From Candidatus Bathyarchaeota archaeon RBG_16_48_13 (lineage in GTDB: Archaea; Thermoproteota; Bathyarchaeia; RBG-16-48-13), in NCBI GenBank assembly GCA_001775995.1, contig MEZH01000007.1, positions 264,806 to 323,270 on the forward strand: DNA of 58,465 nucleotides, read 5' to 3'. How positions within the stretch are numbered: position 1 is the first letter of the stretch; each line of letters opens with the position of its first letter. A program made the translations under genes and the position numbers. Positions 15,710-23,459 of the stretch are shown here, in pieces. A model generated the notes under the pieces. It was given only the letters and a program-made list of their open reading frames with translations. It was not told the DNA's origin and searched no databases.

Positions 15710-16387
15710 ATGGCCCAAAAGATGCATTGCGAGTTCGTCAGCTGGGATGAAATTTACTCCATGTGCAAGGAACTCGCGAAGACGGTTGAGTGCTCCGGCT
15801 ACGAACCTAACACTTTGGTGGCCCTCGCGAGGAGCGGATTCATACCCGGAAGACTGCTTTCAGATTTCATGGGAATCACTGATCTAGTCAGCCTCAAGGT
15901 TGAGCATTGGCTTGACACGACCGGCCAACATAAGGACGAGGCAACAATCCCATATATGATACCGTTGAATTTGGATGGCAAACGTGTTCTGGTGGTGGAT
16001 GACATCGTCGACACAGGAAAGAGCATGGTCGTTTCCGTGGACTATATCAAGAGGTACAAACCCGCGGCGATAAAGACGGCCGTCATGCACTACATCAACT
16101 CGTCTATGCATAAGCCCGATTATTACGTTAGGTTCATTGCGGATTGGACTTGGTTTGTGTGGCCCTGGAATAGGGTCGAGGACCTGTGCAACCTTTTCCA
16201 GAGGCTCCTAAAAACGGATCTTAAGAGAGCTTGGAGCGCGAGAGACATAAGGGAAGGGATTATGAAGAGCTTTGACCTGACCGTCTCCAAAGAGCAAGTC
16301 AATGAAGTCCTCAACACTCTTTCTAGGAGAAACAAAGTCGAAAAGAAGATAGAGAACGACCGAGAACTCTGGATGATAAGAAGCTAG
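15710..16387 (+). CDS. Purine-type phosphoribosyltransferase with C-terminal winged-helix domain
   Basis: This 225-residue type I phosphoribosyltransferase has the PRPP loop VLVVDDIVDTGKSM at about residues 91-104 and an ARSGFIPGRLLSDFMG active-site region. The core resembles archaeal hypoxanthine/xanthine-guanine phosphoribosyltransferases. Residues about 165-220 look like a winged helix (RDIREGIMKSFDLTVSKEQ, then a wing ending RELWMI), so a DNA-binding or regulatory role is possible. Start ATG 15710 follows GGGGAG; an in-frame ATG at 15656 would add a non-conserved tail. The MTA phosphorylase gene starts 14 bases downstream, suggesting an adenine salvage operon. Confidence 0.87.
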   Translation: MAQKMHCEFVSWDEIYSMCKELAKTVECSGYEPNTLVALARSGFIPGRLLSDFMGITDLVSLKVEHWLDTTGQHKDEATIPYMIPLNLDGKRVLVVDDIVDTGKSMVVSVDYIKRYKPAAIKTAVMHYINSSMHKPDYYVRFIADWTWFVWPWNRVEDLCNLFQRLLKTDLKRAWSARDIREGIMKSFDLTVSKEQVNEVLNTLSRRNKVEKKIENDRELWMIRS

Positions 16388-16401
16388 AGAGGATAGAAGT
16401 T

Positions 16402-17184
16402 ATGGATCAAGCGGAAATTGGGATTTTCGGCGGCAGCGGACTATATAGCCTCCTAGAGGACGCCAGAGAGGTCAAGGTAGACACCCCATTCGGGTCGCCT
16501 TCCGATAAGATCTCTTTGGGCAAGATAGAAGGCAGGAAGGTCGCTTTCCTGCCCAGACACGGCAAGAATCACCAACATCCCCCTCACATGATCCCCTACA
16601 GAGCGAACATGTGGGCTCTATCGAATCTGGGAATCACACGGATTCTCGGACCTTGCGCTGCTGGAAGCCTCCAACCCGAAATCAAGCCAGGAGATTTTGT
16701 CATATGCGATCAATTCGTCGACCGCACGAGTGGTAGAAAGGATACTTTCTACGACGGCCCCATGACGACCCATATCTCTTCCGCTGATCCGTATTGCCCG
16801 GAGCTAAGGGAAATGGCCCTGAGGGTGGGAGCTAAGCTAGGCTTGCAGGTCCATGAGAAGGGAACGGTAGTAGTGGTACAGGGGCCCAGATTCAGCACCC
16901 GCGCCGAGAGCCGCTGGTTCAAGAACATGGGATGGGAGGTCATCAATATGACGCAGTACCCTGAAGTGGTCTTGGCCAGAGAGCTGGAGATGTGCTACCT
17001 AAACATATCGTTGATCACTGATTACGATGTGTGGCAAGATAAGCCGGTCTCCCATGAAGAGGTCATGAAGGTATTCAACCAGAATCTGGAGAACATCCGA
17101 AGACTTTTGTTCAACCTCATCCCAAAGGTTCAGCAAGAGAGGCACTGCTCCTGCAACTCAGCCCTGAAGACGGCCCGAATCTGA
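16402..17184 (+). CDS. mtnP: S-methyl-5'-thioadenosine phosphorylase
   Basis: This 260-residue member of the purine nucleoside phosphorylase (trimeric) family cleaves methylthioadenosine to adenine and methylthioribose-1-phosphate. Diagnostic blocks are GIFGGSGLYSLLED, LPRHGKNHQHPPHMIPYRAN, GPRFSTRAESRWFKNMGW and NMTQYPEVVLARELEMCY. The Asp in LITDYDVW fits a 6-amino-purine substrate. The C-terminus has a CSCNSA segment, as in thermostable archaeal MTAPs with a CXC disulfide. It sits between the phosphoribosyltransferase and a hexapeptide acyltransferase, with gaps of 14 and 12 bases. Confidence 0.94.
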   Translation: MDQAEIGIFGGSGLYSLLEDAREVKVDTPFGSPSDKISLGKIEGRKVAFLPRHGKNHQHPPHMIPYRANMWALSNLGITRILGPCAAGSLQPEIKPGDFVICDQFVDRTSGRKDTFYDGPMTTHISSADPYCPELREMALRVGAKLGLQVHEKGTVVVVQGPRFSTRAESRWFKNMGWEVINMTQYPEVVLARELEMCYLNISLITDYDVWQDKPVSHEEVMKVFNQNLENIRRLLFNLIPKVQQERHCSCNSALKTARI

Positions 17185-17196
17185 TTTCTTGAGGGG

Positions 17197-17976
17197 ATGA
17201 AAACACATATGAAGGACATTGAGGTTCACGCCACCGCAATCATTTCAAAGAGAACAAAGATTGAGGAAGGATGCAGAGTGGGTCCACATTGCAGGACGGA
17301 GGGAAAGGTTGAACTTCTGAATAACGTAACCATGGATTCGAATGTAATCATTAGAGGCCCCGCCAGAATAGGCAAGGGCAGCTACATCGGCCCAAACTCG
17401 ATAATAGGGTTTCCCCCAGAGAAGTCTCTGAAGAAGATGATCCACGGAGGCGCCCCCGAAGAGGAGATAGCGCAGGTCATCATCGGAGAGAACGTCCTGC
17501 TTCGATCCAACGACGTAATCTATTCGGGAGTCAAGATAGGCAATAATGTACGCTTCGGCCACAACGTGATGATTCGAGAGAATGTACAAGTCGGTGAGGA
17601 CTCTCTAGTAGGAACCGACACAATAGTCGATGGAGGGGTTGCGATAGGACGGAGAGTATCCATTCAAACGGGAGTCTACATATGCACGAATTCGGTCGTA
17701 GAGGACTCCGTCTTCCTAGGACCTAGATGTGTCTTCACCAACGACAAATACCCGATGCAGAAACGGACAGATCTCAAAGGACCAACCATAAAAAGGGATG
17801 CCAGCATAGGAGCGAACGCGACCATTCTTCCCGGCGTGATCATAGGAGAGGGAGCGGTGGTCGGCTCAGGCTCCGTCGTCACTTCCAGTGTAAAGCAGAG
17901 AATCGTGGTAGCAGGAGTTCCAGCCAAGAAGTTAAAAGATGTACCGCCAGACTGGCACAGCCTACTCAGAGAATAG
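17197..17976 (+). CDS. Left-handed beta-helix (hexapeptide repeat) acyltransferase
   Basis: This 259-residue transferase is built of I/V/L-x-x-x-x-x hexapeptide coils across almost its whole length, opening with MKDIEVHATAIISKRTKI. A loop interrupts the coils at about residues 80-95 (EKSLKKMIHGGAPEEE), and the family's final coil is GSGSVVTSSVK...VVAGVPAKKLKDVPPD. Such proteins acetylate amino sugars, for example the UDP-amino-sugar N-acetyltransferase step of GlcNAc3NAcA synthesis. The nucleotide-sugar genes at 21116-24539 make that attractive, but the specificity is inferred. Starts at 17197 and 17209 are both possible; only the second leaves normal spacing from GAGGGG. Confidence 0.88.
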   Translation: MKTHMKDIEVHATAIISKRTKIEEGCRVGPHCRTEGKVELLNNVTMDSNVIIRGPARIGKGSYIGPNSIIGFPPEKSLKKMIHGGAPEEEIAQVIIGENVLLRSNDVIYSGVKIGNNVRFGHNVMIRENVQVGEDSLVGTDTIVDGGVAIGRRVSIQTGVYICTNSVVEDSVFLGPRCVFTNDKYPMQKRTDLKGPTIKRDASIGANATILPGVIIGEGAVVGSGSVVTSSVKQRIVVAGVPAKKLKDVPPDWHSLLRE

Positions 17977-18069
17977 AGTACTCATCAAAAGGTTTTATTG
18001 TAAGCTATATGATTAACGTATCTTCAAAATAGTCGTTAAGGGGAATCTCAACTGAAGACAAACGTAGCT

Positions 18070-19794
18070 TTGTCGATTGTTCTTCTAATCATCATAACTG
18101 CCATTTTATCCGCTACCCAGGTAGCGTATGCTACTCCCGCATCATCGCCATTCTTGACGGTCGATAGGACCCTAGATATAAGCAAAGGTGGAGTGATTAC
18201 TGTTAAGGACATTTACCATCTGCGGAATAATGACACCGATCCGATCTCGGAATTTACTATCTACTTAGAGAAGGACCTGTTGACCAGAATGGATCTAATG
18301 AGCGCTTCAAGCGGCAACCAACCTCTGAGCACAAACATTACACCTGACGCAACTGGCAACTACAGCCTGATCCATGTGACCTTCTCTCACGCCGTTGACC
18401 CGGGCACGGACTACGTCTTTAATATGACCTACGTTTATTCCCTCCTAGTAAGGGGGATCAGCTCTGGAACATATGGCGCATACATGTACATTTACCCGAG
18501 GCTTCCTTTTGCAGCGGTCAACTGCAGCGTAACTATAGTTATGCCTGAAACCACGACGTTGACAACTCTTGATAATGCTAGCTACTCTCTAGATAATGTC
18601 AGCTTCACCCCTATTACGTATAGTCCCAGGTGGGTATACAACAAAATAATAGCTCCTTTGGTACCTCTATCCAACACGACGCAGGCAATATTCTTCAAAG
18701 CCAACGTTATGCAAATGTTCTATGTGGGAAGTATCGACCGGTCCATTGCATTGGACCAGTTCGGAAGAATCTTTGTCTCCGATTCTTACAACATGATGTA
18801 TCTCGACTACACTTCGACATCAACCATTGACTTGAATCTGCTAGAGGGAAGGACAAACGTAAATGCCTCGGATTCGCTCGGCAATCTTAAGGTTGTGAGC
18901 GTGTTCGGCAACGCTACTGTCAACTACGCAACTGTGTCATTCAGGTATTATCTACAGACGTATGAGAATGTCTCCTTCACGGTGAACTACCAAATTCCAG
19001 CCAACAAGTATTTGAGCAAAGTCGGAACCTCGGACAGGTACAGGCTAAATATCACTCTCTATCCGAGTCTGAACTGGACCATCAGGGATGCGGCAGTGAA
19101 GATTAGCTTGCCCGAAGGCGGAGACTACGTGGCTTCGGCCGTCCATCCTCAGACGATCCAGAAAACTTACTTGCAGACAGTCGTGGAGTACCTTCTCCCG
19201 ATCGGTGCGGCAATGAACAACAGCGCCACGATACTGGATTATGATTATGCTATCTTGTGGTCGGCTTTCAGACCCACTCTGTGGGCTGGGCTAACGATCG
19301 CCGCCTTAGGCGGAGTTGTGCTCATAGCGAGAAGAAGAAAGAACGAGAACCCCGTGGAAGCAGAGGCACTGCCACTGGACGACCTCAAGGAATTCGTGGA
19401 CCTCTATGACGAGAAGAATGCCTTGCTGGACGAACTAGAAGAGGCCGAGGAGGAAGAGAAGAGAGGGGTCCTGAGGAAGGAGGACCGGAAGAGGATGAAG
19501 ATTGTCGAGGCTCAACTGGGGACATTGAGCAAGAAGATAGGGGAGCTTAAGCCAGAGATCAGATCAGCATCGACTCAACACGCTAACGCGTTAAAGCGGA
19601 TGGAAGTTGCAGAAGCTGACATGGCTGCGGCAAAAGACAGCTTGAAAAAAGTGGACGCCCAAATCCGAGCTGGACAGATCTCCAGAGAAGCGTACGAAAA
19701 ACTTAAACGAACTTATCAAAAGAGGATAGGAAGCGCGAAGGGCGTCGTAGACTCGGCGATCATCACCTTCAAGGAAGAAGTCGAAGCATTCTAG
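18070..19794 (+). CDS. Signal-peptide, single-anchor surface protein with cytoplasmic coiled coil
   Basis: I do not recognise a named family. The protein opens with a signal sequence (IVLLIIITAILSATQVAYA). About 375 residues follow that are rich in Thr, Ser, Tyr and N-x-S/T sequons, consistent with an extracellular beta-rich, glycosylated domain. One transmembrane helix at about 402-423 is followed by a RRRK stop-transfer. The last 150 residues are highly charged and helical, heptad-like (LDELEEAEEEEKRGVL onward), so likely a cytoplasmic coiled coil. A TTG at 18070 is the first conventional start. A CTG at 18052, 8 bases after AGGGG, would give a better signal peptide (KTNVALSIVLL...). It could be a surface sensor or an envelope anchor. 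Confidence 0.78.
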   Translation: MSIVLLIIITAILSATQVAYATPASSPFLTVDRTLDISKGGVITVKDIYHLRNNDTDPISEFTIYLEKDLLTRMDLMSASSGNQPLSTNITPDATGNYSLIHVTFSHAVDPGTDYVFNMTYVYSLLVRGISSGTYGAYMYIYPRLPFAAVNCSVTIVMPETTTLTTLDNASYSLDNVSFTPITYSPRWVYNKIIAPLVPLSNTTQAIFFKANVMQMFYVGSIDRSIALDQFGRIFVSDSYNMMYLDYTSTSTIDLNLLEGRTNVNASDSLGNLKVVSVFGNATVNYATVSFRYYLQTYENVSFTVNYQIPANKYLSKVGTSDRYRLNITLYPSLNWTIRDAAVKISLPEGGDYVASAVHPQTIQKTYLQTVVEYLLPIGAAMNNSATILDYDYAILWSAFRPTLWAGLTIAALGGVVLIARRRKNENPVEAEALPLDDLKEFVDLYDEKNALLDELEEAEEEEKRGVLRKEDRKRMKIVEAQLGTLSKKIGELKPEIRSASTQHANALKRMEVAEADMAAAKDSLKKVDAQIRAGQISREAYEKLKRTYQKRIGSAKGVVDSAIITFKEEVEAF

Positions 19795-19804
19795 AAGTAG
19801 TGCG

Positions 19805-19925
19805 CGCACTAAGACTCTTTCTGTTTTGTCGATGCCTTCCAACGTTGCAGGCTGAACGATGATGCTTTGCACTGGAACTTCGCCATCTGGAAAGATTTCT
19901 CCCCAACCTTTTGCCCTCAGCGTTC
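19805..19925 (-). pseudogene. Remnant coding segment in decayed region beside tRNA-Gln
   Basis: One minus-strand frame reads a protein-like stretch (AKGWGEIFPDGEVPVQSII, then a charged helix), but it has a stop just upstream and no start. It then runs antisense into the 3' end of the coiled-coil protein gene. It looks like the surviving part of a gene lying downstream of the two small frames at 19941-20396. I cannot assign a family. Confidence 0.3.
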
Positions 19926-19940
19926 AAACGTCCCCATGTC

Positions 19941-20183
19941 TTATACTTTCTCAAAGACTAAACCTCCCAAGCTCTGCCTCTTCAGCGCAGCCTTCCGAGT
20001 AGGACAAGAAGCGTAAACGCCAACATCAGAAAAGCCGAAACACTTCAAACCATCAGATTTGCACTTGCGACCTAAAGCGCCCTCATACATAGACTCTCCA
20101 ACGATCTCGCAGGAACCATCAGGCGCTAAATTAGAATCCACATTCTCAGGATACTTGTAATTCTCTAGCAACCTTGAATCCAT
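19941..20183 (-). CDS. Hypothetical small cysteine-containing protein
   Basis: This 80-residue frame starts at an ATG overlapping the TGA of the frame upstream (TGATG), a coupling arrangement. It contains four cysteines (GSCEIV, RKCKSDGLKCFG, YASCPT) that could bind a metal, and no membrane segment. It lies in a block of damaged genes between the coiled-coil protein and tRNA-Gln and may itself be a fragment. Family not recognised. Confidence 0.45.
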   Translation of the reverse strand: MDSRLLENYKYPENVDSNLAPDGSCEIVGESMYEGALGRKCKSDGLKCFGFSDVGVYASCPTRKAALKRQSLGGLVFEKV

Positions 20184-20396
20184 CACGAAGCCTCCTCACT
20201 CGGGATGTCTATGACCTTTCTTGCAACCGCAGTCTCGGGTAAAGCAATTAGCTGCTGGATTTCGTTCATCCTTGGAATAATCACGTCCTTCAACGTCTTC
20301 TGGCCATCCTTGGAAGCAATATACAGCAGAAACTCAGCGGTCTTGGAACTCTAGCAAATAGGCAGCTTCAAGGTACGATTTAGCCAATAAGTACAT
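20183..20396 (-). pseudogene. Frameshifted small gene of unknown family
   Basis: From the ATG at 20396 the frame reads MYLLAKSYLEAAYLLE, then goes out of frame at about 20345-20352. The neighbouring frame continues smoothly as SSKTAEFLLYIASKDGQ and on through KTLKDVIIPRMNEIQQL to a TGA at 20183. The join is natural if an AG dinucleotide has been lost in a GAGAG context. The restored protein would be about 70 residues, helical and without membrane segments. Its TGA overlaps the ATG of the next small frame, so the two were once an operon. Confidence 0.5.
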
Positions 20397-20521
20397 AACT
20401 CACATACTAATGTCCCAGTTTACACTTTCAGCCTTAGACCGAGTTTCGTGGTCCCAGTTAGAAGGGAAATGACGCGCCCCCTGTTCGCCGTCTTGAAAAG
20501 TATAAATCACGCTCTAGAGGG

Positions 20522-20641
20522 TGGTAGCCCGGGAGAGACTCGAACTCTCGTCTCCGTCTCCCCTTGCTGGGGGACTACGGCTCCAAAGGCCGCTATGCTT
20601 GGCCACTACAATCGGCGGAGCTCTAACTCCTCCACCGGGCT
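20522..20641 (-). tRNA. tRNA-Gln (TTG) with two non-canonical introns
   Basis: The acceptor halves AGCCCGG (20641-20635) and CCGGGCT (20532-20526) pair fully, followed by A73 and an encoded CCA. The T arm is GAGAG-TTCGAGT-CTCTC. The anticodon arm GCGGC-CTTTGGA-GCCGT gives anticodon TTG. Two segments do not fit a tRNA and are read as introns: about 21 bases (20631-20611) near position 10, and about 23 bases (20574-20552) in the variable loop. Removing them gives a standard archaeal tRNA-Gln (AGCCCGGTGGTGTAGTGGCC...). The long second insert could be mistaken for a class II variable arm, but the D and anticodon arms match Gln. Exact splice points may shift by a base or two. Confidence 0.88.
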
Positions 20642-20785
20642 GGATTCCGGGCTGAAAAATCTTCAGTGAACAGCCTTAATAAGTTTTCAACTGAATTTGA
20701 TGACTAGTATCTTCAAGCGGAAATCTTGTATAGTATTCAACAAGTAAGATCCATGTCGAAGTCGCGTGCTTCTGAACATTGGAAT

Positions 20786-21061
20786 CTATGTCTTCGCGCT
20801 CAAGTTGAAGGGTTTTCCTTCTTTCAGGATCTTTTCTGGGAACTTGCCTTTCCACTTCTTCATGAACTGAAGGTCTTCCATTGCCCTGAGTTCGTCAGGA
20901 AGCATGTGGGGTACCTCATCAATTATTGGGTACCATCTTTGGCATACCGGGCAAATTATCACACCTTCTGCGATCGCTTCTTTTTCCTCAAATGCGATCA
21001 GTTCAAGCGGGTGATGTTTGCATATTGGGCACGCCAATAAGTCCATTAGCCATCGCTTCAT
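20786..21061 (-). CDS. Trm112-like zinc-ribbon protein
   Basis: This 91-residue protein has the Trm112/YcaR fold pattern: MKRWLMDLLACPICKHHPLEL followed by a second pair, IICPVCQRWYPIIDEVPHML (Cys11, 14, 37, 40). In eukaryotes and Haloferax, Trm112 is the activating partner of several RNA and protein methyltransferases. Archaeal members likely do the same. The C-terminus after about residue 62 is charged and unique. It stands alone, with tRNA-Gln downstream and the sugar-oxidoreductase gene upstream on the same strand. Confidence 0.87.
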   Translation of the reverse strand: MKRWLMDLLACPICKHHPLELIAFEEKEAIAEGVIICPVCQRWYPIIDEVPHMLPDELRAMEDLQFMKKWKGKFPEKILKEGKPFNLSAKT

Positions 21062-21115
21062 AAGGTGGTTCTCCTAGTCACGTGATATAAGTTGATTTCT
21101 AATTCTCTTTGATTC

Positions 21116-22060
21116 TTATCCGACAGTTACTATCTGGTTTTTCTCTCCAGATGCCAGGGCCGCCTCAGCTATTTCAAGGGCTTTTATTCCGTCCAAAGCT
21201 GTGACCGCGGGTTCCTGATCAATCCGCAAGGACTCCACAAAGTGCTCGAGCTCAGCCGTTAGAGGTTCCTCCCACTTGAGTTTTGGCTGAACAATTTCTT
21301 CCAAACCCTCTACAGTCAACTGTTGGGTTATGTAGTCGATGGTGACTATCTTCTCGCTGCCCGTAACGATGAGCGTCCTCACCTTATGGGGTGTTAGCCA
21401 GTTGGCTTCCACGAAGCCGGTCTTCTTGCTCTTGAAGCCAAGAAGTATCTCGGCGTAGTCCTCGAGTTTGTGTCTGTAGCTGCCTACTCTCGCGTACACT
21501 GTGCTGGGGGTCTCACCCAAGACAAACCTTATCACGTCAAGGTCGTGGATAGCGGTATCCTTTACTACGCCTATGTCGCCTATCCTTTCCGGCCACCTGC
21601 CAACCCTTTTGGCAACTATGAGCACGACCTCGCCTGTGGTCCCTTCGTGGACCATGTTTCTCAGCTTCTGGACGGCGGGGTTGAAGCGCTCTATGAACCC
21701 TACCATGACGTGCAAGCCCTTCTTCTGGGCAGCCTTGAGGATAGCCTTACCCTCATCAGAAGTCTTGCTGATGGGTTTCTCGATTAGGAGGTGCTTTCCG
21801 CACTCGATGGCCTCAAGAGCATGTTCCGTGTGGAATATGGTGGGGGTGCAAATGCTCACGGCGTCTATGTCATCTCTTTCAAGGAGTCGCTGGTTTGAGG
21901 TGTACCAATCGACACCGTACTTTTCGGCTATGGCCTTTGCTGTGGCTTCGTTGGTGTCGCTGATTGCCTTCAACTCCGCCCCCTTTAGCTCCTTGTAGAC
22001 TCTGACATGGTTCTTGCCCCAGAAGCCGGTGCCTATGACTCCGATCCCAAGTTTTTTCAT
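21116..22060 (-). CDS. Gfo/Idh/MocA-family oxidoreductase (probable UDP-N-acetylglucosamine 3-dehydrogenase type)
   Basis: This 314-residue NAD(P)-dependent sugar oxidoreductase has the Rossmann start LGIGVIGTGFWGKNHVRVY and the catalytic EKPISK motif near residue 95. The second-domain features are FIERFNPAV and KDTAIHDLDVIRFVLGE (catalytic His/Asp). Its ATG overlaps the stop of the UDP-sugar dehydrogenase gene by 4 bases, so both act in one nucleotide-sugar pathway. The most likely route is oxidation at C3 of a UDP-HexNAc on the way to a 2,3-diamino sugar. Exact substrate is inferred from context. Confidence 0.88.
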   Translation of the reverse strand: MKKLGIGVIGTGFWGKNHVRVYKELKGAELKAISDTNEATAKAIAEKYGVDWYTSNQRLLERDDIDAVSICTPTIFHTEHALEAIECGKHLLIEKPISKTSDEGKAILKAAQKKGLHVMVGFIERFNPAVQKLRNMVHEGTTGEVVLIVAKRVGRWPERIGDIGVVKDTAIHDLDVIRFVLGETPSTVYARVGSYRHKLEDYAEILLGFKSKKTGFVEANWLTPHKVRTLIVTGSEKIVTIDYITQQLTVEGLEEIVQPKLKWEEPLTAELEHFVESLRIDQEPAVTALDGIKALEIAEAALASGEKNQIVTVG

Positions 22061-23415
22061 TTAGTCCACGTGCCCCTTCCAATTCCTCTGTAGATGAAGC
22101 CCTCCTTCTCCACCGTGTTTGGGTCAAACACGTGGCCGCAGTCGACTATGGCGGCTGGTCTCCTCATCATGAAGGCTATCTTTGAGGGTGCAAGGGTTTT
22201 GAATTCGTCGTGCCCGACAGTGATTAGGATGCAGTCCGCGTTCTCAACCGCCCTTTCAATACTTGAGAAGCCGTTGTATCCGAGGGCCTTCAGCTCCTCG
22301 ACAGTGAACCGCGGGTCGTATACCCTCATAGAGACGCCCTTCCTTTGAAGGGCGTTGTTAACGGTCTTTGCCATAGAGAGGCGGGTTTCCTTCACGTTTG
22401 CTCTAAAGGATACTCCCAGAAGGGCCACATTGCTTCTTCGGAGTTTCTTCCCGCAAGCCCTGAGGGCTTCCGACACGAGTCTGATGGAGTGGGTATACAT
22501 GTTGTCATTTATCTTTCGGGCGAGATGCACCATCCGGAGGTCGACACCTTGCTCCTCTGCCTTCTCCAAGAGGAAATACGGGTTAACAGGTATGCAATGG
22601 CCCCCTACGCCGATGCTTGGTGAATGGAGGTGTGAGTACGGTTGAGTGTTGGCCGCTTGCATCGCCTCATCGAAGTCTACTCCGAGCCTCTCACACAAGA
22701 TGGCGAGCTCGTTCACCAGGGCGATGTTGACGTCCCTGTAGATGTTCTCGAAGAGCTTTATTGATTCGGCAGTTCGGAGGTTCTTCACCTTGATGATCTT
22801 TTCCTTCACGATCGAGCCTATGAGTGCCGAGGCCGTCTCCAGGCTCCTTTGATCGAAGCCTCCCACTATCCGTGGATAGCTTTGGATATCTTTGATCACC
22901 CGTCCGGCTGTAGCCCTGATGGGGCTATAGGCTAGGCTGAAGTCACTCCCAGCGTTCATGCCTGAGGATAGTTCCAGCAACTCGCGCACGAATCCCTCAG
23001 TTGAGCCAGGTCCTATAGTGCTCTCAAGTACTACTAAGGAATCCACCTGGAGGCCCTTCCCTATCTCCCGACAAGCCCTCTCAACGGCAGAATAATCAGG
23101 CTTTCGGTTCTCGTCTATCGCTGTGGGAACGATGATTATTATTGTCTCGTTGTCAGTGGCAGCTTGTTTTATGTTGCTCGTCGCCTTCAGGCGTCCGCTC
23201 TCTACGTTCCTTCTTATCATTGCGTCCACAGTAGGCTCAGGTATAGGGCTCTTCGCATCGTTTATGACCTTAACTACCTTTAGGTCTATGTCGACACCGG
23301 TGACCTTGAACCCTGTCTCCGCGAATAGGCATGCCGTCGGTAGGCCCATCCATCCCAAGCCAATTACGGCGATCCGCATGCTCTTGTCGTTGATCTTCTC
23401 CTGGAGGGCTGCCAA
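22057..23415 (-). CDS. UDP-N-acetyl-sugar 6-dehydrogenase (WecC/WbpA family)
   Basis: This 452-residue, four-electron UDP-sugar dehydrogenase has an N-terminal NAD domain (IAVIGLGWMGLPTACLFAE). The catalytic cysteine is in SIGVGGHCIPVNPYFLL (near residue 270), and the C-terminal domain has VALLGVSFRANVKETR. It makes a UDP-HexNAc uronate. The annotated start is TTG at 23415; ATG at 23379, immediately before the Rossmann strand, is an equally good alternative. It is coupled to the downstream Gfo/Idh/MocA gene and preceded by the DUF354 glycosyltransferase-like gene, forming a surface-glycan cluster. Confidence 0.92.
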   Translation of the reverse strand: MAALQEKINDKSMRIAVIGLGWMGLPTACLFAETGFKVTGVDIDLKVVKVINDAKSPIPEPTVDAMIRRNVESGRLKATSNIKQAATDNETIIIIVPTAIDENRKPDYSAVERACREIGKGLQVDSLVVLESTIGPGSTEGFVRELLELSSGMNAGSDFSLAYSPIRATAGRVIKDIQSYPRIVGGFDQRSLETASALIGSIVKEKIIKVKNLRTAESIKLFENIYRDVNIALVNELAILCERLGVDFDEAMQAANTQPYSHLHSPSIGVGGHCIPVNPYFLLEKAEEQGVDLRMVHLARKINDNMYTHSIRLVSEALRACGKKLRRSNVALLGVSFRANVKETRLSMAKTVNNALQRKGVSMRVYDPRFTVEELKALGYNGFSSIERAVENADCILITVGHDEFKTLAPSKIAFMMRRPAAIVDCGHVFDPNTVEKEGFIYRGIGRGTWTK

Positions 23416-23459
23416 ATTTGTTCAATCCGTATTGTTTTGAGAGAGTCTGATCATATATT

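Noticed and set aside
19591-19872. 93-codon minus-strand frame overlapping the coiled-coil gene
   Set aside because: Most of it is antisense to a well-supported gene; only the part outside (about 19805-19925) looks like a coding remnant.
20523-20641. Reading the tRNA at this site as tRNA-Leu or -Ser because of a long variable arm
   Set aside because: No matching Leu/Ser anticodon loop forms, while CTTTGGA with its 5-bp stem, the GTGTAG D arm and the acceptor fit tRNA-Gln once two inserts are removed.
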